From contig NZ_CP021435.1 of assembly GCF_002549795.1 (NCBI RefSeq), forward strand, positions 3,906,001-3,970,000: a stretch of 64,000 nt of DNA, given 5' to 3'. Below, piece by piece: positions 56,247 to 64,000 of this stretch. Position 1 is the stretch's first letter. Each line of letters opens with the position of its first letter. The position numbers and the translations under genes are program-made. Below the pieces are notes generated by a model that saw only the letters and a program-made list of their open reading frames with translations, had not been told where the DNA came from and did not search any database. This stretch comes from Halomonas beimenensis. GTDB lineage: Bacteria; Pseudomonadota; Gammaproteobacteria; Pseudomonadales; Halomonadaceae.

Positions 56247-56990
56247 CTAGGGAAAGGCCTTTATGATCAACTGCACGCCGACGATGGCCATGACCAGCAC
56301 CACCAGGCGATAGAAGAGCCGCTCGTTGACCCGATGCTGGAGCCACAGGCCGCTGCGCACCCCCGCCCAGGCCACCGGGACCAGGGCCGCCGAGGCCCAG
56401 AGGCTGGTCAGGTTGATCTCGCCGAGCCACAGGTAGGGCGGCAGCTTCATGACGTTGACGGCGGCGAACACCAGGGTGGTGGTGGCGATGAAGGCCATCT
56501 TGGGCAGTCGCCGGGGCACCAGGTAAAGGTTCATCGGCGGCGCCCCGGCATGGGCGATGAAGCTGGTGATGCCGGTGGCGATTCCCGCGGGCCAGGCCCA
56601 GAACGCCGGGATCGGGCGGGACGCGGCGGGCTTGAGGATCATGTAGGCGACGAACAGCAGCGAGATCACGCCGAGGAGCAGGCGAACATGGTCCTCGTCC
56701 AGGCTGCCCGCCACCAGGGTCGCCGCCACCACGCCGATGGCCATGCCGGGCACCAGCCGCTTCACCTCGATCACGTCCTGATGCCCCCGCCAGGCCTTCA
56801 CCGCCAGGAAGTCCATCACCAGCAACAGCGGCAGCAGCAGCCCCGCCGCCTCGATGGGCCCGATGGCCAGCGCCATCAGGGGCACGGACAGCGAACCGAA
56901 GCCCCCGGCGAAGCCGCCCTTGGAGATCCCGGTGAGGTAGGTGGACAGGACGATCAGGGTCCAGGCGACCCCGGAGTAGTCGGGCAGCAT
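56247..56990 (-). CDS. TauE/SafE family sulfite exporter-like membrane protein
   Basis: 247 residues from the ATG at 56990; a GTG seven codons earlier is also possible and neither has a strong ribosome site. About eight TM helices with the family pattern: YLTGISKGGFAGGFGSLSVP in the first repeat and ATGITSFIAHAGAPPMNLYL in the second. Such proteins export sulfite, sulfoacetate or other organic anions; the substrate here is unknown. The gene ends four bases after the iolB terminator on the opposite strand. Confidence 0.9.
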   Translation of the reverse strand: MLPDYSGVAWTLIVLSTYLTGISKGGFAGGFGSLSVPLMALAIGPIEAAGLLLPLLLVMDFLAVKAWRGHQDVIEVKRLVPGMAIGVVAATLVAGSLDEDHVRLLLGVISLLFVAYMILKPAASRPIPAFWAWPAGIATGITSFIAHAGAPPMNLYLVPRRLPKMAFIATTTLVFAAVNVMKLPPYLWLGEINLTSLWASAALVPVAWAGVRSGLWLQHRVNERLFYRLVVLVMAIVGVQLIIKAFP

Positions 56991-57073
56991 GGCAACACCC
57001 TGGCCGGCCACGAGGCAGTGAGCGGATCCGGAAAAGAAAGGGGCCCGCGATGTCTCGCGGGCCCCGGGAAGCT

Positions 57074-57150
57074 TGGCGCGCCCTAAAGGATTCGAACCTT
57101 TGACCTTCGCCTCCGGAGGGCGACGCTCTATCCAGCTGAGCTAAGGGCGC
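57074..57150 (-). tRNA. tRNA-Arg (anticodon CCG)
   Basis: A 77-base cloverleaf on the minus strand: acceptor GCGCCCT/AGGGCGC, D-arm GCTC/GAGC, anticodon stem TCGCC/GGCGA with loop CTCCGGA giving anticodon CCG, and T-arm with GGTTCGAATCC. CCA is encoded (57076-57074). It reads CGG codons, which are common in this GC-rich DNA. Confidence 0.97.
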
Positions 57151-57384
57151 GCGGTGCCCGATGGGGATCGCCATCAGGCGTGGCACATCCTACCGTGCCG
57201 CCTTCGCGCTGTCCAGACACCCGAGGCGTTCGGCCCCTGTCCGGACCCGGGCGAGTTGACTCGCGGCATTTTCCAGCGGTTGGCGATGCCGGTATACTGG
57301 CGCGCATTGTGCGCGTCATGGCGTCCTCCGGCTGTCGTGATGCCGACCGTGATTCGATGACAAGACCGTCAAGAGGTGGTGAGA

Positions 57385-58143
57385 GTGAAATCCAGCAAGC
57401 TGATCATGGGGTGCCTGGCCACCCTCGGCCTGACCACGGGCATGGCGTTCGCCCAGGAGGACGTGGACCGGGAGGCCATCGCCGAACGTCTCGAACCGGT
57501 GGGCGAGCTGTGCCTCCAGGGCGAGGACTGCGGGACCGCCATGGCGGCCAGCGGTGGTGGCGGTAGCGCCTCCTCCGGCGCCGTCGATGGCGCGAGCATC
57601 TACGACAGCGTCTGCATGGCCTGCCACGAGACCGGCGCCGCCGGTGCGCCGGTGCGCGGCGACGAGGCGGCCTGGGGCGACCGCACCGACCAGGGCTTCG
57701 AGACCCTGGTGAGCCATGCCATCAACGGCTACAACGCCATGCCGGCCCGCGGCGGCAATCCCAACCTCTCCGACGAGGAAGTCCAGGCCGCCGTGGCCCA
57801 CCTGGTCGAGCCGGTCATGGAGGTGCCCACCGAGGCCACCGGCGGCGGTGAGGCCCAGGCCGCCGCTTCCGGGGGCGAGGGTGCCGAGCCCGCCACCGCC
57901 GGCATCGACGGCGCCGCCATCTACAACAGCGTCTGCATGGCCTGCCACGATACCGGCGCCGCCGGCGCGCCCATGAAGGGCGATGCCGAGGCCTGGGCCG
58001 CGCGGCTCGAGCAGGGCACCGAAACCCTCTACGACCATGCCATCAACGGCTTCAACGCCATGCCCGCCAAGGGCGGCAACCCCGGCCTGTCCGATGCCGA
58101 GGTCAAGGCGGCCGTCGATCATCTGGTCGGCTCCGTGCAGTAA
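57385..58143 (+). CDS. dihaem cytochrome c5-like protein with two tandem haem domains
   Basis: 252 residues from a GTG at 57385 that has AGAGG eight bases upstream; GTGs six and nine bases earlier are alternatives. A signal peptide (about 1-23, ending GMAFA) leads to two homologous domains, each with CMACH. Each then has ETGAAGAP/DTGAAGAP, HAINGxNAMPA, GGNPxLSD and a distal Met in NAMP as axial ligand. They are joined by an Ala/Gly/Glu linker. It is a periplasmic electron carrier whose partner is unknown. A terminator hairpin follows. Confidence 0.92.
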   Translation: MKSSKLIMGCLATLGLTTGMAFAQEDVDREAIAERLEPVGELCLQGEDCGTAMAASGGGGSASSGAVDGASIYDSVCMACHETGAAGAPVRGDEAAWGDRTDQGFETLVSHAINGYNAMPARGGNPNLSDEEVQAAVAHLVEPVMEVPTEATGGGEAQAAASGGEGAEPATAGIDGAAIYNSVCMACHDTGAAGAPMKGDAEAWAARLEQGTETLYDHAINGFNAMPAKGGNPGLSDAEVKAAVDHLVGSVQ

Positions 58144-58165
58144 GGCGGCGACGAGCCGACACGAC

Positions 58166-58197
58166 AGCGGGGCGCCCAAGGGCGCCCCGCTTGCTTT
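58166..58197 (+). terminator. terminator hairpin after the cytochrome gene
   Basis: AGCGGGGCGCC/GGCGCCCCGCT arms (58166-58176/58181-58191) form an 11-bp stem with a 4-base loop, followed by TGCTTTCC. The T-run is imperfect. Confidence 0.7.
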
Positions 58198-58206
58198 CCG
58201 GCGATC

Positions 58207-58234
58207 GGTGTCGATAAGCGATAGCGCATCCACC
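58207..58234. repeat. REP-like palindrome related to the one beside the IS110 element
   Basis: GATAAGCGATAGCGCATCCA plus CC (58213-58234) matches the reverse complement of 24379-24400 at 21 of 22 positions. The left arm is weaker here (GGTGTC). It lies in the gap between the cytochrome gene and the convergent rep gene. Confidence 0.6.
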
Positions 58235-58328
58235 ATCAGCGGCCAAGCCGAGGTTGCGAGTCGCAAGGGATTCGACGCCCCTCGTCTCCCGCCTCTGCTC
58301 ACTTGTCACTTGGCGCTTGGCGGCCGGA

Positions 58329-60386
58329 TCATCCCAGCAGCGAGCGTAACCCGGCGATGGCGTCCTGCCCCCGGGCCTGCTTCTTCTCCGGGTCCTCGCG
58401 ATCGGCGCGGCCCTCCCACTCCAGGGCGTCCTCGGGCAGCTCGTCGAGGAAACGGCTGGGAGTGCAGTCCATCAGCTCCCCGTAGGCCTTGCGCTGGCGA
58501 GCCAGCGTCAGCGTCAGGGTGCGTCGCGCCCGGGTGATGCCCACGTAGGCCAGGCGGCGCTCCTCCTCCACGGTCCCCACCTCGATGGCATTGCGGTGGG
58601 GCAACAGCTCCTCCTCGAGCCCCATCAGGTAGACATGCGGGAACTCCAGGCCCTTGGAGGCGTGCATGGTCAGCAGCTGCACCCGGTCGGAGTCGTCCTC
58701 CTCGGCCTGCTGCTCGAGGATGTCGCGCAGCACCAGCCGCGAGATCGCCGCCTCCACGTCGTCGGTCTCGGTATCGGTGCTGGCGGTGTTGTCCTCGGGG
58801 TCGGCCTGCATCGACTTCTCGAGCTGGTCGACCAGGGTCCAGACGTTGGCCATGCGCCGCTCGGCGATGGTCGGGGCGCTGGCGTTCTGGTAGAGCCAGG
58901 CCTCGTAGTCCATCTCGCGCAGCATCTCGCGGATGGCGGCGATGGCGTCACCGCCGTCCATGCGCCGGCGCACCCCCTCGATGAAGTGGGTAAATCTCCC
59001 GAGCCTTTCGACGGCTCTGGTCGGAAGCTGCTCGGCCAGCCCCATCTCCTGGCAGGCGGCGAACAGCGAACCGCCCCGCTCGGTGGCGTAGTTGGCCAGC
59101 TTCTCCAGGGTGGTCGGCCCGATCTCGCGGCGCGGCACGTTGACGATGCGCAGGAAGGCGTTGTCGTCGGCCGGATTGATCAGCAGCCGCAGGTAGGCCA
59201 TGGCGTCCTTGATCTCGTTGCGCGAGAAGAAGGAGGTGCCGCCGGAGAGCTTGTAGGGGATCTGGTAGTGCTGGAGCTTGAGCTCCAGCAGCCGGGCCTG
59301 GAAGTTGCCCCGGTAGAGCACCGCGAAGTCGCGCCACTCGGCCCGTTCCTTGATGCGCCGGGTGAGGATCTCGCTGGCCACCCGCTCGGCCTCGGCCTCC
59401 TCGTGGCGGTTGACCACCACCCGGATCGCCTCGCCCTGGCCCATCTCCGACCACAGGGTCTTCTCGTAGACGTGGGGGTTGTTACTGATCAAGGTATTGG
59501 CGGCGCGCAGGATGGTGCCGGTGGAGCGGTAGTTCTGCTCGAGCTTGATGACGTTGAGCCGCGGGAAGTCCTCGCCGAGGGTCACCAGATTCTCGGGCCG
59601 GGCCCCCCGCCAGGCATAGATCGACTGGTCGTCGTCGCCCACCACGGTGAAGGTCTGGCGCTCGGCCATCAGCAGGCGCACCAGCTGGTACTGGCTGACG
59701 TTGGTGTCCTGGTACTCGTCCACCAGCATGTAGTGGATCTTGCGCCGCCACCGGGCCAGCGCCTCGGGATCGTCGCGCAGCAGGGTCACCGGCAGCAGGA
59801 TGAGGTCGTCGAAATCCACGGCATTGTAGGCCTTGAGGTGGCGCACATAGGCCTCGTAGACCCGGGCGGCGAACAGCTCGTCCTCGCTGCCGGCATGGGA
59901 CAGCGCCTGCCCCGGCAGCACCAGGTCGTTCTTCCAGTTGGAGATGATCCCCTGGACCTGGTTGATCGCCTCGGCATCTACCTGGGCGTCCTTGTTCATC
60001 AGGTCGCGCAGCAGCGCCTTGGCGTCTTCCGGGTCGAACAGCGAGAAGCCGGGCTTGTAGCCCAGGGTCTTGAGCTCGCCGCGGATGATGTTGAGCCCCA
60101 GGGTATGGAAAGTGGAGACCGTGAGGCCGTGGCCCTGGCGGCCCTGGAGCATCTTGCCGACCCGTTCCTTCATCTCCCGGGCGGCCTTGTTGGTGAAGGT
60201 CACCGCGGCGATGCGCCGGGCGCTCATGCCGCACTCCTGGACCAGGTAGGCGATCTTGGTCGTGATCACGCTGGTCTTGCCGGAGCCGGCGCCGGCCAGC
60301 ACCAGACAGGGCCCGTCGATGGCCCGCACGGCCTCCTGCTGGCGGGGATTGAGCTTGGCCAGGCGGCCGGCGATGCTGGGGGTCAT
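58329..60386 (-). CDS. rep: ATP-dependent DNA helicase Rep
   Basis: 685 residues, a UvrD/Rep superfamily 1 helicase. Motifs in order: Q motif [20 protein letters not shown] (about 29-38), Ia [74 protein letters not shown]. The wording of these motifs and the C-terminus fit Rep better than UvrD or PcrA. It moves 3' to 5' and helps forks pass protein barriers. Its ATG overlaps the trmL stop (ATGA). Confidence 0.94.
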   Translation of the reverse strand: MTPSIAGRLAKLNPRQQEAVRAIDGPCLVLAGAGSGKTSVITTKIAYLVQECGMSARRIAAVTFTNKAAREMKERVGKMLQGRQGHGLTVSTFHTLGLNIIRGELKTLGYKPGFSLFDPEDAKALLRDLMNKDAQVDAEAINQVQGIISNWKNDLVLPGQALSHAGSEDELFAARVYEAYVRHLKAYNAVDFDDLILLPVTLLRDDPEALARWRRKIHYMLVDEYQDTNVSQYQLVRLLMAERQTFTVVGDDDQSIYAWRGARPENLVTLGEDFPRLNVIKLEQNYRSTGTILRAANTLISNNPHVYEKTLWSEMGQGEAIRVVVNRHEEAEAERVASEILTRRIKERAEWRDFAVLYRGNFQARLLELKLQHYQIPYKLSGGTSFFSRNEIKDAMAYLRLLINPADDNAFLRIVNVPRREIGPTTLEKLANYATERGGSLFAACQEMGLAEQLPTRAVERLGRFTHFIEGVRRRMDGGDAIAAIREMLREMDYEAWLYQNASAPTIAERRMANVWTLVDQLEKSMQADPEDNTASTDTETDDVEAAISRLVLRDILEQQAEEDDSDRVQLLTMHASKGLEFPHVYLMGLEEELLPHRNAIEVGTVEEERRLAYVGITRARRTLTLTLARQRKAYGELMDCTPSRFLDELPEDALEWEGRADREDPEKKQARGQDAIAGLRSLLG

Positions 60387-60940
60387 TCGCTCTCCCTCGG
60401 AACGGTCTCGCGGGTGGCCTCGGGGCGCCTCGGATCGGCTTCCGGATGACCGGCTCCCGGCAGGCCGGCCCCCGGATGGCCGGCCCCGGGAAACCCCTGC
60501 TGGCGCCAGGCCTCGAAGACCAGCACCGCGGCGGCATTGGACAGGTTCAGGCTGCGGCTCTCGGGCAACATGGGGATGCGCAGGCGCTGCCCCTCGGGCA
60601 GGGCATCCAGCATGGCCTGGGGCAGGCCACGAGTCTCGGGACCGAACACCAGGGCATCCCCTTCCCGATAGGCCGGCTCATGATAGCCGGTGCGGGCCCG
60701 GGTCGAAACGGCGAAGACCCGCGCCGGTGCCACCGTCTCGAGGAAGGCCGTCCAGTCCGGATGGACCCGCACCCGCGCCCACTCGTGGTAGTCGAGTCCG
60801 GCTCGACGCAGGCGCTTGTCGTCCAGGGTGAAGCCCAGGGGCTCGATCAGGTGCAGCCGGAACCCCGTGTTGGCGCACAGGCGGATCAGGTTGCCGGTGT
60901 TGGGCGGGATCTCGGGCTGATAGAGCACCACGTCGAGCAT
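60383..60940 (-). CDS. trmL: tRNA (cytidine/uridine-2'-O-)-methyltransferase TrmL
   Basis: 185 residues from the ATG at 60940, with AGGA eight bases upstream. SPOUT-fold enzyme that methylates position 34 of tRNA-Leu isoacceptors. Motifs: [30 protein letters not shown] and [20 protein letters not shown], which make the knotted SAM site. The family is about 155 residues; the extra C-terminal 30 contain [15 protein letters not shown] repeats and Arg/Glu-rich tail. It is coupled to rep. Confidence 0.93.
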   Translation of the reverse strand: MLDVVLYQPEIPPNTGNLIRLCANTGFRLHLIEPLGFTLDDKRLRRAGLDYHEWARVRVHPDWTAFLETVAPARVFAVSTRARTGYHEPAYREGDALVFGPETRGLPQAMLDALPEGQRLRIPMLPESRSLNLSNAAAVLVFEAWRQQGFPGAGHPGAGLPGAGHPEADPRRPEATRETVPRESE

Positions 60941-60972
60941 CGGGAGTTCCTGATATGTCGGGGCGGTAACGC

Positions 60973-60998
60973 ACTCGGGCCCCTGACGGGGCCCGAGT
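60973..60998 (-). terminator. hairpin after the YfaZ-like gene
   Basis: ACTCGGGCCCC/GGGGCCCGAGT, an 11-bp perfect stem with a 4-base loop, lies between the YfaZ-like gene and trmL on the minus strand. The following minus-strand sequence (GCGTTACC) is poor in T, so it may be a partial terminator. Confidence 0.6.
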
Positions 60999-61025
60999 CG
61001 TGATTGGTCGGCGGTGTCCGCGGCC

Positions 61026-61583
61026 TCAGAAGACCAGGCGAACCCCGGCATGGGCCCCGCTGTCCAGCGTGCGGGTCCCGCCGGCATGGTCGAAGTCGGC
61101 GCGCAGCCGGCGATAGCCCACGTAGGCGTCCACGTTGGGCGTGAAGCCGTAGCGGGCCCGGAGGCCGTATTCCAGGCCATGGTCGAGGTCGCTGGTGGTC
61201 ACCACGCTCGGCGTGTAGAAGCCGTAGCCCCCCAGGGACAGGGCCGGCATCCGCGGCACGTAGGCATAGCCGTAACCGCCCAGGCCCAGACCGCCGCCGT
61301 CGCCGGCATCGGTGTCCAGCTGGGTCCAGCGCGCGCCCACGCCGATATCGTAGCGCCGGTTGCGCTCGACGCCGAGCACCTGGGCATGCAATGCGCTGGT
61401 GTCGACGCGATCCTCGCTGTCGAGCAGGCCGCCGCCCACGGCGATGCCCTGGGCGAGCTCGCCGCTGGCCGCGAACTGCACCGCCTCGTCGCTCAGGTTG
61501 AGGTCCAGGCTGCCGGCCTGGCAGCTCAGGGTGGACAGGGCCAGGCTCAGGCCCGCCAGCACCGGGGTCATCACTTTCATCAT
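61026..61583 (-). CDS. YfaZ-like outer-membrane protein
   Basis: 185 residues. A signal peptide (about 1-23, ending SCQA) is followed by amphipathic strands and a terminal VRLVF, as in outer-membrane barrels. The start of the mature protein ([20 protein letters not shown]) and the Gly/Tyr-rich middle resemble the YfaZ family, whose function is unknown. AGGAG precedes the ATG by five bases. Confidence 0.75.
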   Translation of the reverse strand: MMKVMTPVLAGLSLALSTLSCQAGSLDLNLSDEAVQFAASGELAQGIAVGGGLLDSEDRVDTSALHAQVLGVERNRRYDIGVGARWTQLDTDAGDGGGLGLGGYGYAYVPRMPALSLGGYGFYTPSVVTTSDLDHGLEYGLRARYGFTPNVDAYVGYRRLRADFDHAGGTRTLDSGAHAGVRLVF

Positions 61584-61661
61584 CGCACTCCTCGTCTCGA
61601 TCGGGAGCCTGTCGGGCTTGACCGGGCGTCGCGGTGGATCTCGGTCAAGACCGGCCGGCTC

Positions 61662-62342
61662 TCAGCTTCCTTGCACGCCGTAGCGGTCGCGATAGGCGCG
61701 GATCGCCTCGGCATGGCCACGCAGCGCCTCGCCGGCGTGGAGCTCCAGGTACTCGAGCACCATGTCCAGGGTGACGATGCTCACCACCGGCATGCCGTAG
61801 CTCGCCTCCACCTGCTGGATGGCGCTGCGCGGATCGGCGTCGTCCCCGCCGCGCTCCTGGCGATCCAGGGCCACCACCACGCCCGCGGCGCGGGCTCCGG
61901 CGGCCTCGATCAGCCCCATCACCTCGCGGATGGCGGTCCCGGCGGTGATGACGTCGTCGACGATCAGGATGCGCCCCGCGAGATCGGCACCGACGATGTT
62001 GCCGCCCTCGCCGTGAGCCTTCGCCTCCTTTCGGTTGAACGCATAGGGCAGGTCACGATCATGGTGATCGGCCAGGGCCACGGCGGTGGAGGCCGCCAGG
62101 GGGATGCCCTTGTAGGCCGGGCCGAAGAGGACGTCGATCTCGAGGCCGCTGTCGGCGATGGCCTGGGCATAGAAGCGCCCCAGCTGGGCCAGGGCACGGC
62201 CGGTCTTGAACAGCCCGGCGTTGAAGAAGTAGGGGCTGACTCGCCCGGACTTGAGGGTGAACTCGCCGAAGCGAAGCACGCCCTGCTCGATGGCGAACTC
62301 GATGAAGGCCTGCTGGTAGGGTTGCAGGGTCGATGCGGCCAC
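61662..62342 (-). CDS. pyrE: orotate phosphoribosyltransferase
   Basis: 226 residues from a GTG at 62342, chosen because AGGAGG lies five bases upstream and homology begins right after. It joins orotate to PRPP to give OMP in pyrimidine synthesis. The PRPP loop is intact ([14 protein letters not shown]) and [11 protein letters not shown] and [13 protein letters not shown] match the family. It is divergent from crc, the same neighbourhood as in pseudomonads. Confidence 0.96.
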   Translation of the reverse strand: MAASTLQPYQQAFIEFAIEQGVLRFGEFTLKSGRVSPYFFNAGLFKTGRALAQLGRFYAQAIADSGLEIDVLFGPAYKGIPLAASTAVALADHHDRDLPYAFNRKEAKAHGEGGNIVGADLAGRILIVDDVITAGTAIREVMGLIEAAGARAAGVVVALDRQERGGDDADPRSAIQQVEASYGMPVVSIVTLDMVLEYLELHAGEALRGHAEAIRAYRDRYGVQGS

Positions 62343-62375
62343 GGAGCCTCCTATCACGTTTATCGACTGACGCCA

Positions 62376-62406
62376 TTTACCCAAACGTCGAAACGTCGGG
62401 TATCAT
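62376..62406 (+). promoter_or_regulatory. possible sigma-70 promoter of crc
   Basis: -10 TATCAT (62401-62406) with a weak -35 TTTACC (62376-62381) at 19 bases. A tandem AAACGTCG occurs between them (62383-62390 and 62391-62398) and could be a regulator site. The start codon is 28 bases after the -10. Confidence 0.4.
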
Positions 62407-62433
62407 ACACGCGCGACGCAAAAGGGACCATGT

Positions 62434-63201
62434 ATGAAAATCGCCACCATCAATGTCAACGGCATCCGCGAGGCGGTGGGTCGGGGCTTCCTCGACTGGC
62501 TGGCCAACCAGGATGCCGACGTCGTCTGCGTGCAGAATCTCAAGGCCAAGAGCTTCGAACTCGACGACAGCATCCTCTATCCCGAAGGCTACGAGGGCTA
62601 CTTCCTCGACGCCGAACAGGACGGGTTCTCCGGGGTCGGGCTGTACTGCCGCAAGATCCCCAAGGCGATCATGTATGGCCTGGGCTTCCCCCAGTGCGAC
62701 CACGAGGCCCGCTTCCTGCAGGCCGACTATGATCGCTTCAGCATCGCCAGCTTCCTGATGCCCGACGGCAGCGATCCCGCCGCCAAGCAGGCCTTCATGG
62801 CCCAGTACCAGGAATACCTGGCCAAGATGGCCCGCAAGCGCCGGGAATACATCATCTGCGGGACCTGGCACATCGCCCACAAGACCATCGACCTGGCCAA
62901 CTGGGCGGACAACCAGACGACCCCGGGCTTCAAGCCCGAGGAACGCGCCTGGATGGACCAGGTGCTCGGCCCGACCGGCTTCATCGACACCTTCCGCGAG
63001 ATCAACCGCGACGCCGGCGAGTACACCTGGTGGCCGGCGCTGGACCAGGACCAGCCCCGGGAACGCCAGGAGGGCTGGCGCATCGACTACCAGCTGGTCG
63101 GCCCCAATTTCCGTCGCCACGTGATCGACGCCTGGATCGACTACGATGCGACCTTCTCCGAGTACGCGCCGCTGATCGTGGAGTACGACCTGACGCTCTG
63201 A
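62434..63201 (+). CDS. crc: Crc-like catabolite repression control protein (ExoIII fold, non-nuclease)
   Basis: 255 residues with the exonuclease III fold (KIATINVNGIREAVGRGFLDWL) but the nuclease residues are replaced. The LQETK Glu is Asn35 (CVQNLKA), the GDFN motif reads GTWH (YIICGTWHIAHK), and the SDHCP end reads SEYAPLIVEYD. The KRREYI, GFKPEERAWMDQV and GWRIDYQ stretches match Crc of Pseudomonas, which works with Hfq to repress translation of catabolic mRNAs. AGGGA seven bases before the ATG supports the start. It lies between pyrE and rph. Confidence 0.85.
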   Translation: MKIATINVNGIREAVGRGFLDWLANQDADVVCVQNLKAKSFELDDSILYPEGYEGYFLDAEQDGFSGVGLYCRKIPKAIMYGLGFPQCDHEARFLQADYDRFSIASFLMPDGSDPAAKQAFMAQYQEYLAKMARKRREYIICGTWHIAHKTIDLANWADNQTTPGFKPEERAWMDQVLGPTGFIDTFREINRDAGEYTWWPALDQDQPRERQEGWRIDYQLVGPNFRRHVIDAWIDYDATFSEYAPLIVEYDLTL

Positions 63202-63234
63202 CACGCCTCCCTTCGTCGCCGTCGCGCCCCGCGA

Positions 63235-63270
63235 CGCAACACGCCGGCCTGGAGCCGGCGTGTTGCGTTT
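63235..63270. terminator. terminator between convergent crc and rph
   Basis: A perfect 14-bp stem (63235-63248 with 63254-63267, loop CTGGA) is followed on plus by TTT. It may act on both convergent transcripts, but the T-tract favours crc. Confidence 0.75.
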
Positions 63271-63274
63271 GAAG

Positions 63275-64000
63275 CTACCCGCGGATGCCCAGGGCCTCGC
63301 GCTGGTGGGCGAACAGCGACTCGCCGGCCCGCTCGGCCAGGTCGAGCATGGCGTTGAGCTGCTGCCGATCGTAGGTGCCCGACTCCGCGGTGCCCTGCAC
63401 CTCGATCAGGCCGCCGCCCTCGGCCATCACCACGTTCATGTCGGTATCGGCACTGGAGTCCTCCGGATAGTCCAGGTCGACCACGGGCACGCCCTTGAAC
63501 AGGCCCACCGAGACCGAGCCGACCAGCTGGTGGAAGGGATCGCCCTTGATCAGCTTCTCGCGCTGCAGGTAGCGGATGGCGTCGACCAGGGCCACGCAGC
63601 CGCCGGTGATGGAGGCGGTGCGGGTGCCACCGTCGGCCTGGATGACGTCACAGTCCACGGTGATGGTGAATTCGCCGAGTTTCTTGAGGTTCACCGCCGC
63701 CCGCAGCGAGCGGCCGATCAGCCGCTGGATCTCCAGGGTGCGGCCGCCCTGCTTGCCTCGGGTGGCCTCGCGGCCGCCGCGGGTGTGGGTGGCCCGGGGC
63801 AGCATGCCGTACTCGGCGGTCACCCAGCCCTGCTTCTTGCCGCGCAGCCAGCGCGGCACGCCGGCCTCGACGCTGGCGTTGCACAGCACGCGGGTGTCGC
63901 CGAACTCCACCAGCACCGAGCCCTCGGCGTGGCGGGTATAGTCGCGGGTCAGGCGGATCTCACGGGGCTGGTCGGGGGCGCGTCCGCTGGGACGCCGAAT
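63275..64000 (-). CDS. rph: ribonuclease PH, start cut by the window edge
   Basis: 241 residues are in the window; only the first few are missing, because the frame read from 64000 gives [18 protein letters not shown], close to the usual MRPSGR start. It is a phosphate-dependent 3' exoribonuclease that trims tRNA precursors. Stretches: [48 protein letters not shown] and [19 protein letters not shown]. It is complete at the C-terminus with no frameshift, unlike the inactive rph of E. coli K-12. Confidence 0.96.
   Translation of the reverse strand: MRRPSGRAPDQPREIRLTRDYTRHAEGSVLVEFGDTRVLCNASVEAGVPRWLRGKKQGWVTAEYGMLPRATHTRGGREATRGKQGGRTLEIQRLIGRSLRAAVNLKKLGEFTITVDCDVIQADGGTRTASITGGCVALVDAIRYLQREKLIKGDPFHQLVGSVSVGLFKGVPVVDLDYPEDSSADTDMNVVMAEGGGLIEVQGTAESGTYDRQQLNAMLDLAERAGESLFAHQREALGIRG

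Overview
The window comes from a GC-rich, motile gammaproteobacterium, most probably Halomonas or a close relative. That is an inference from protein resemblance, the acidic exported proteins, the flg/fli gene order and the rph-crc-pyrE neighbourhood; no rRNA or other marker settles it.

Layout. (1) 1-11180: the 3' end of an FtsZ-type gene, then a minus-strand block of signalling genes: a CBS-PAS-GGDEF-EAL protein, an EAL-CBS-GGDEF protein, a methyl-accepting chemotaxis protein, a PAS-GGDEF-EAL protein, a PAS-PAS-GGDEF diguanylate cyclase and an Aer-type aerotaxis receptor. FNR/Anr-like boxes lie upstream of the first and last of these. (2) 11442-24365: an outer-membrane barrel gene, a flaG-like gene, fliE, and the long plus-strand run fliFGHIJK-fliLMNOPQR (motor, rotor switch, export apparatus). 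(3) 24366-25740: an IS110-family element between the convergent fliR and flgL genes, with a structured non-coding left end that resembles a bridge-RNA locus and REP-like palindromes at its borders. (4) 25783-37786: the minus-strand run flgBCDEFGHIJ-KL, with flgA-flgM-flgN divergent from flgB. Sigma-28 type promoters precede flgM and flgK, and a looser one precedes the flaG-like gene. A degenerate GGDEF/EAL protein follows convergently at 37907-39637. (5) 39852-56242: fhs, then a myo-inositol catabolic regulon. An RpiR-family regulator (IolR) gene, iolG and iolB run on plus; a sugar ABC importer, a TIM-barrel isomerase, a fused iolC-aldolase, iolD, iolE, iolA and a second Gfo/Idh/MocA oxidoreductase run on minus. 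A GGAA-N6-TTCC operator sits in the divergent control region. (6) 56247-64000: a TauE/SafE transporter, tRNA-Arg(CCG), a duplicated dihaem cytochrome c, rep, trmL, a YfaZ-like outer-membrane protein, pyrE, crc and rph (cut by the window edge).

How it fits together: the flagellar block supplies basal body, hook, rod, hook-filament junctions, export gate and the FlgM/sigma-28 checkpoint. The signalling block could link oxygen and energy state to c-di-GMP and chemotaxis. The iol genes cover uptake of inositol, its oxidation (IolG), dehydration (IolE), ring opening (IolD), isomerisation (IolB), phosphorylation and aldol cleavage (IolC fusion), and conversion of malonate semialdehyde to acetyl-CoA (IolA).
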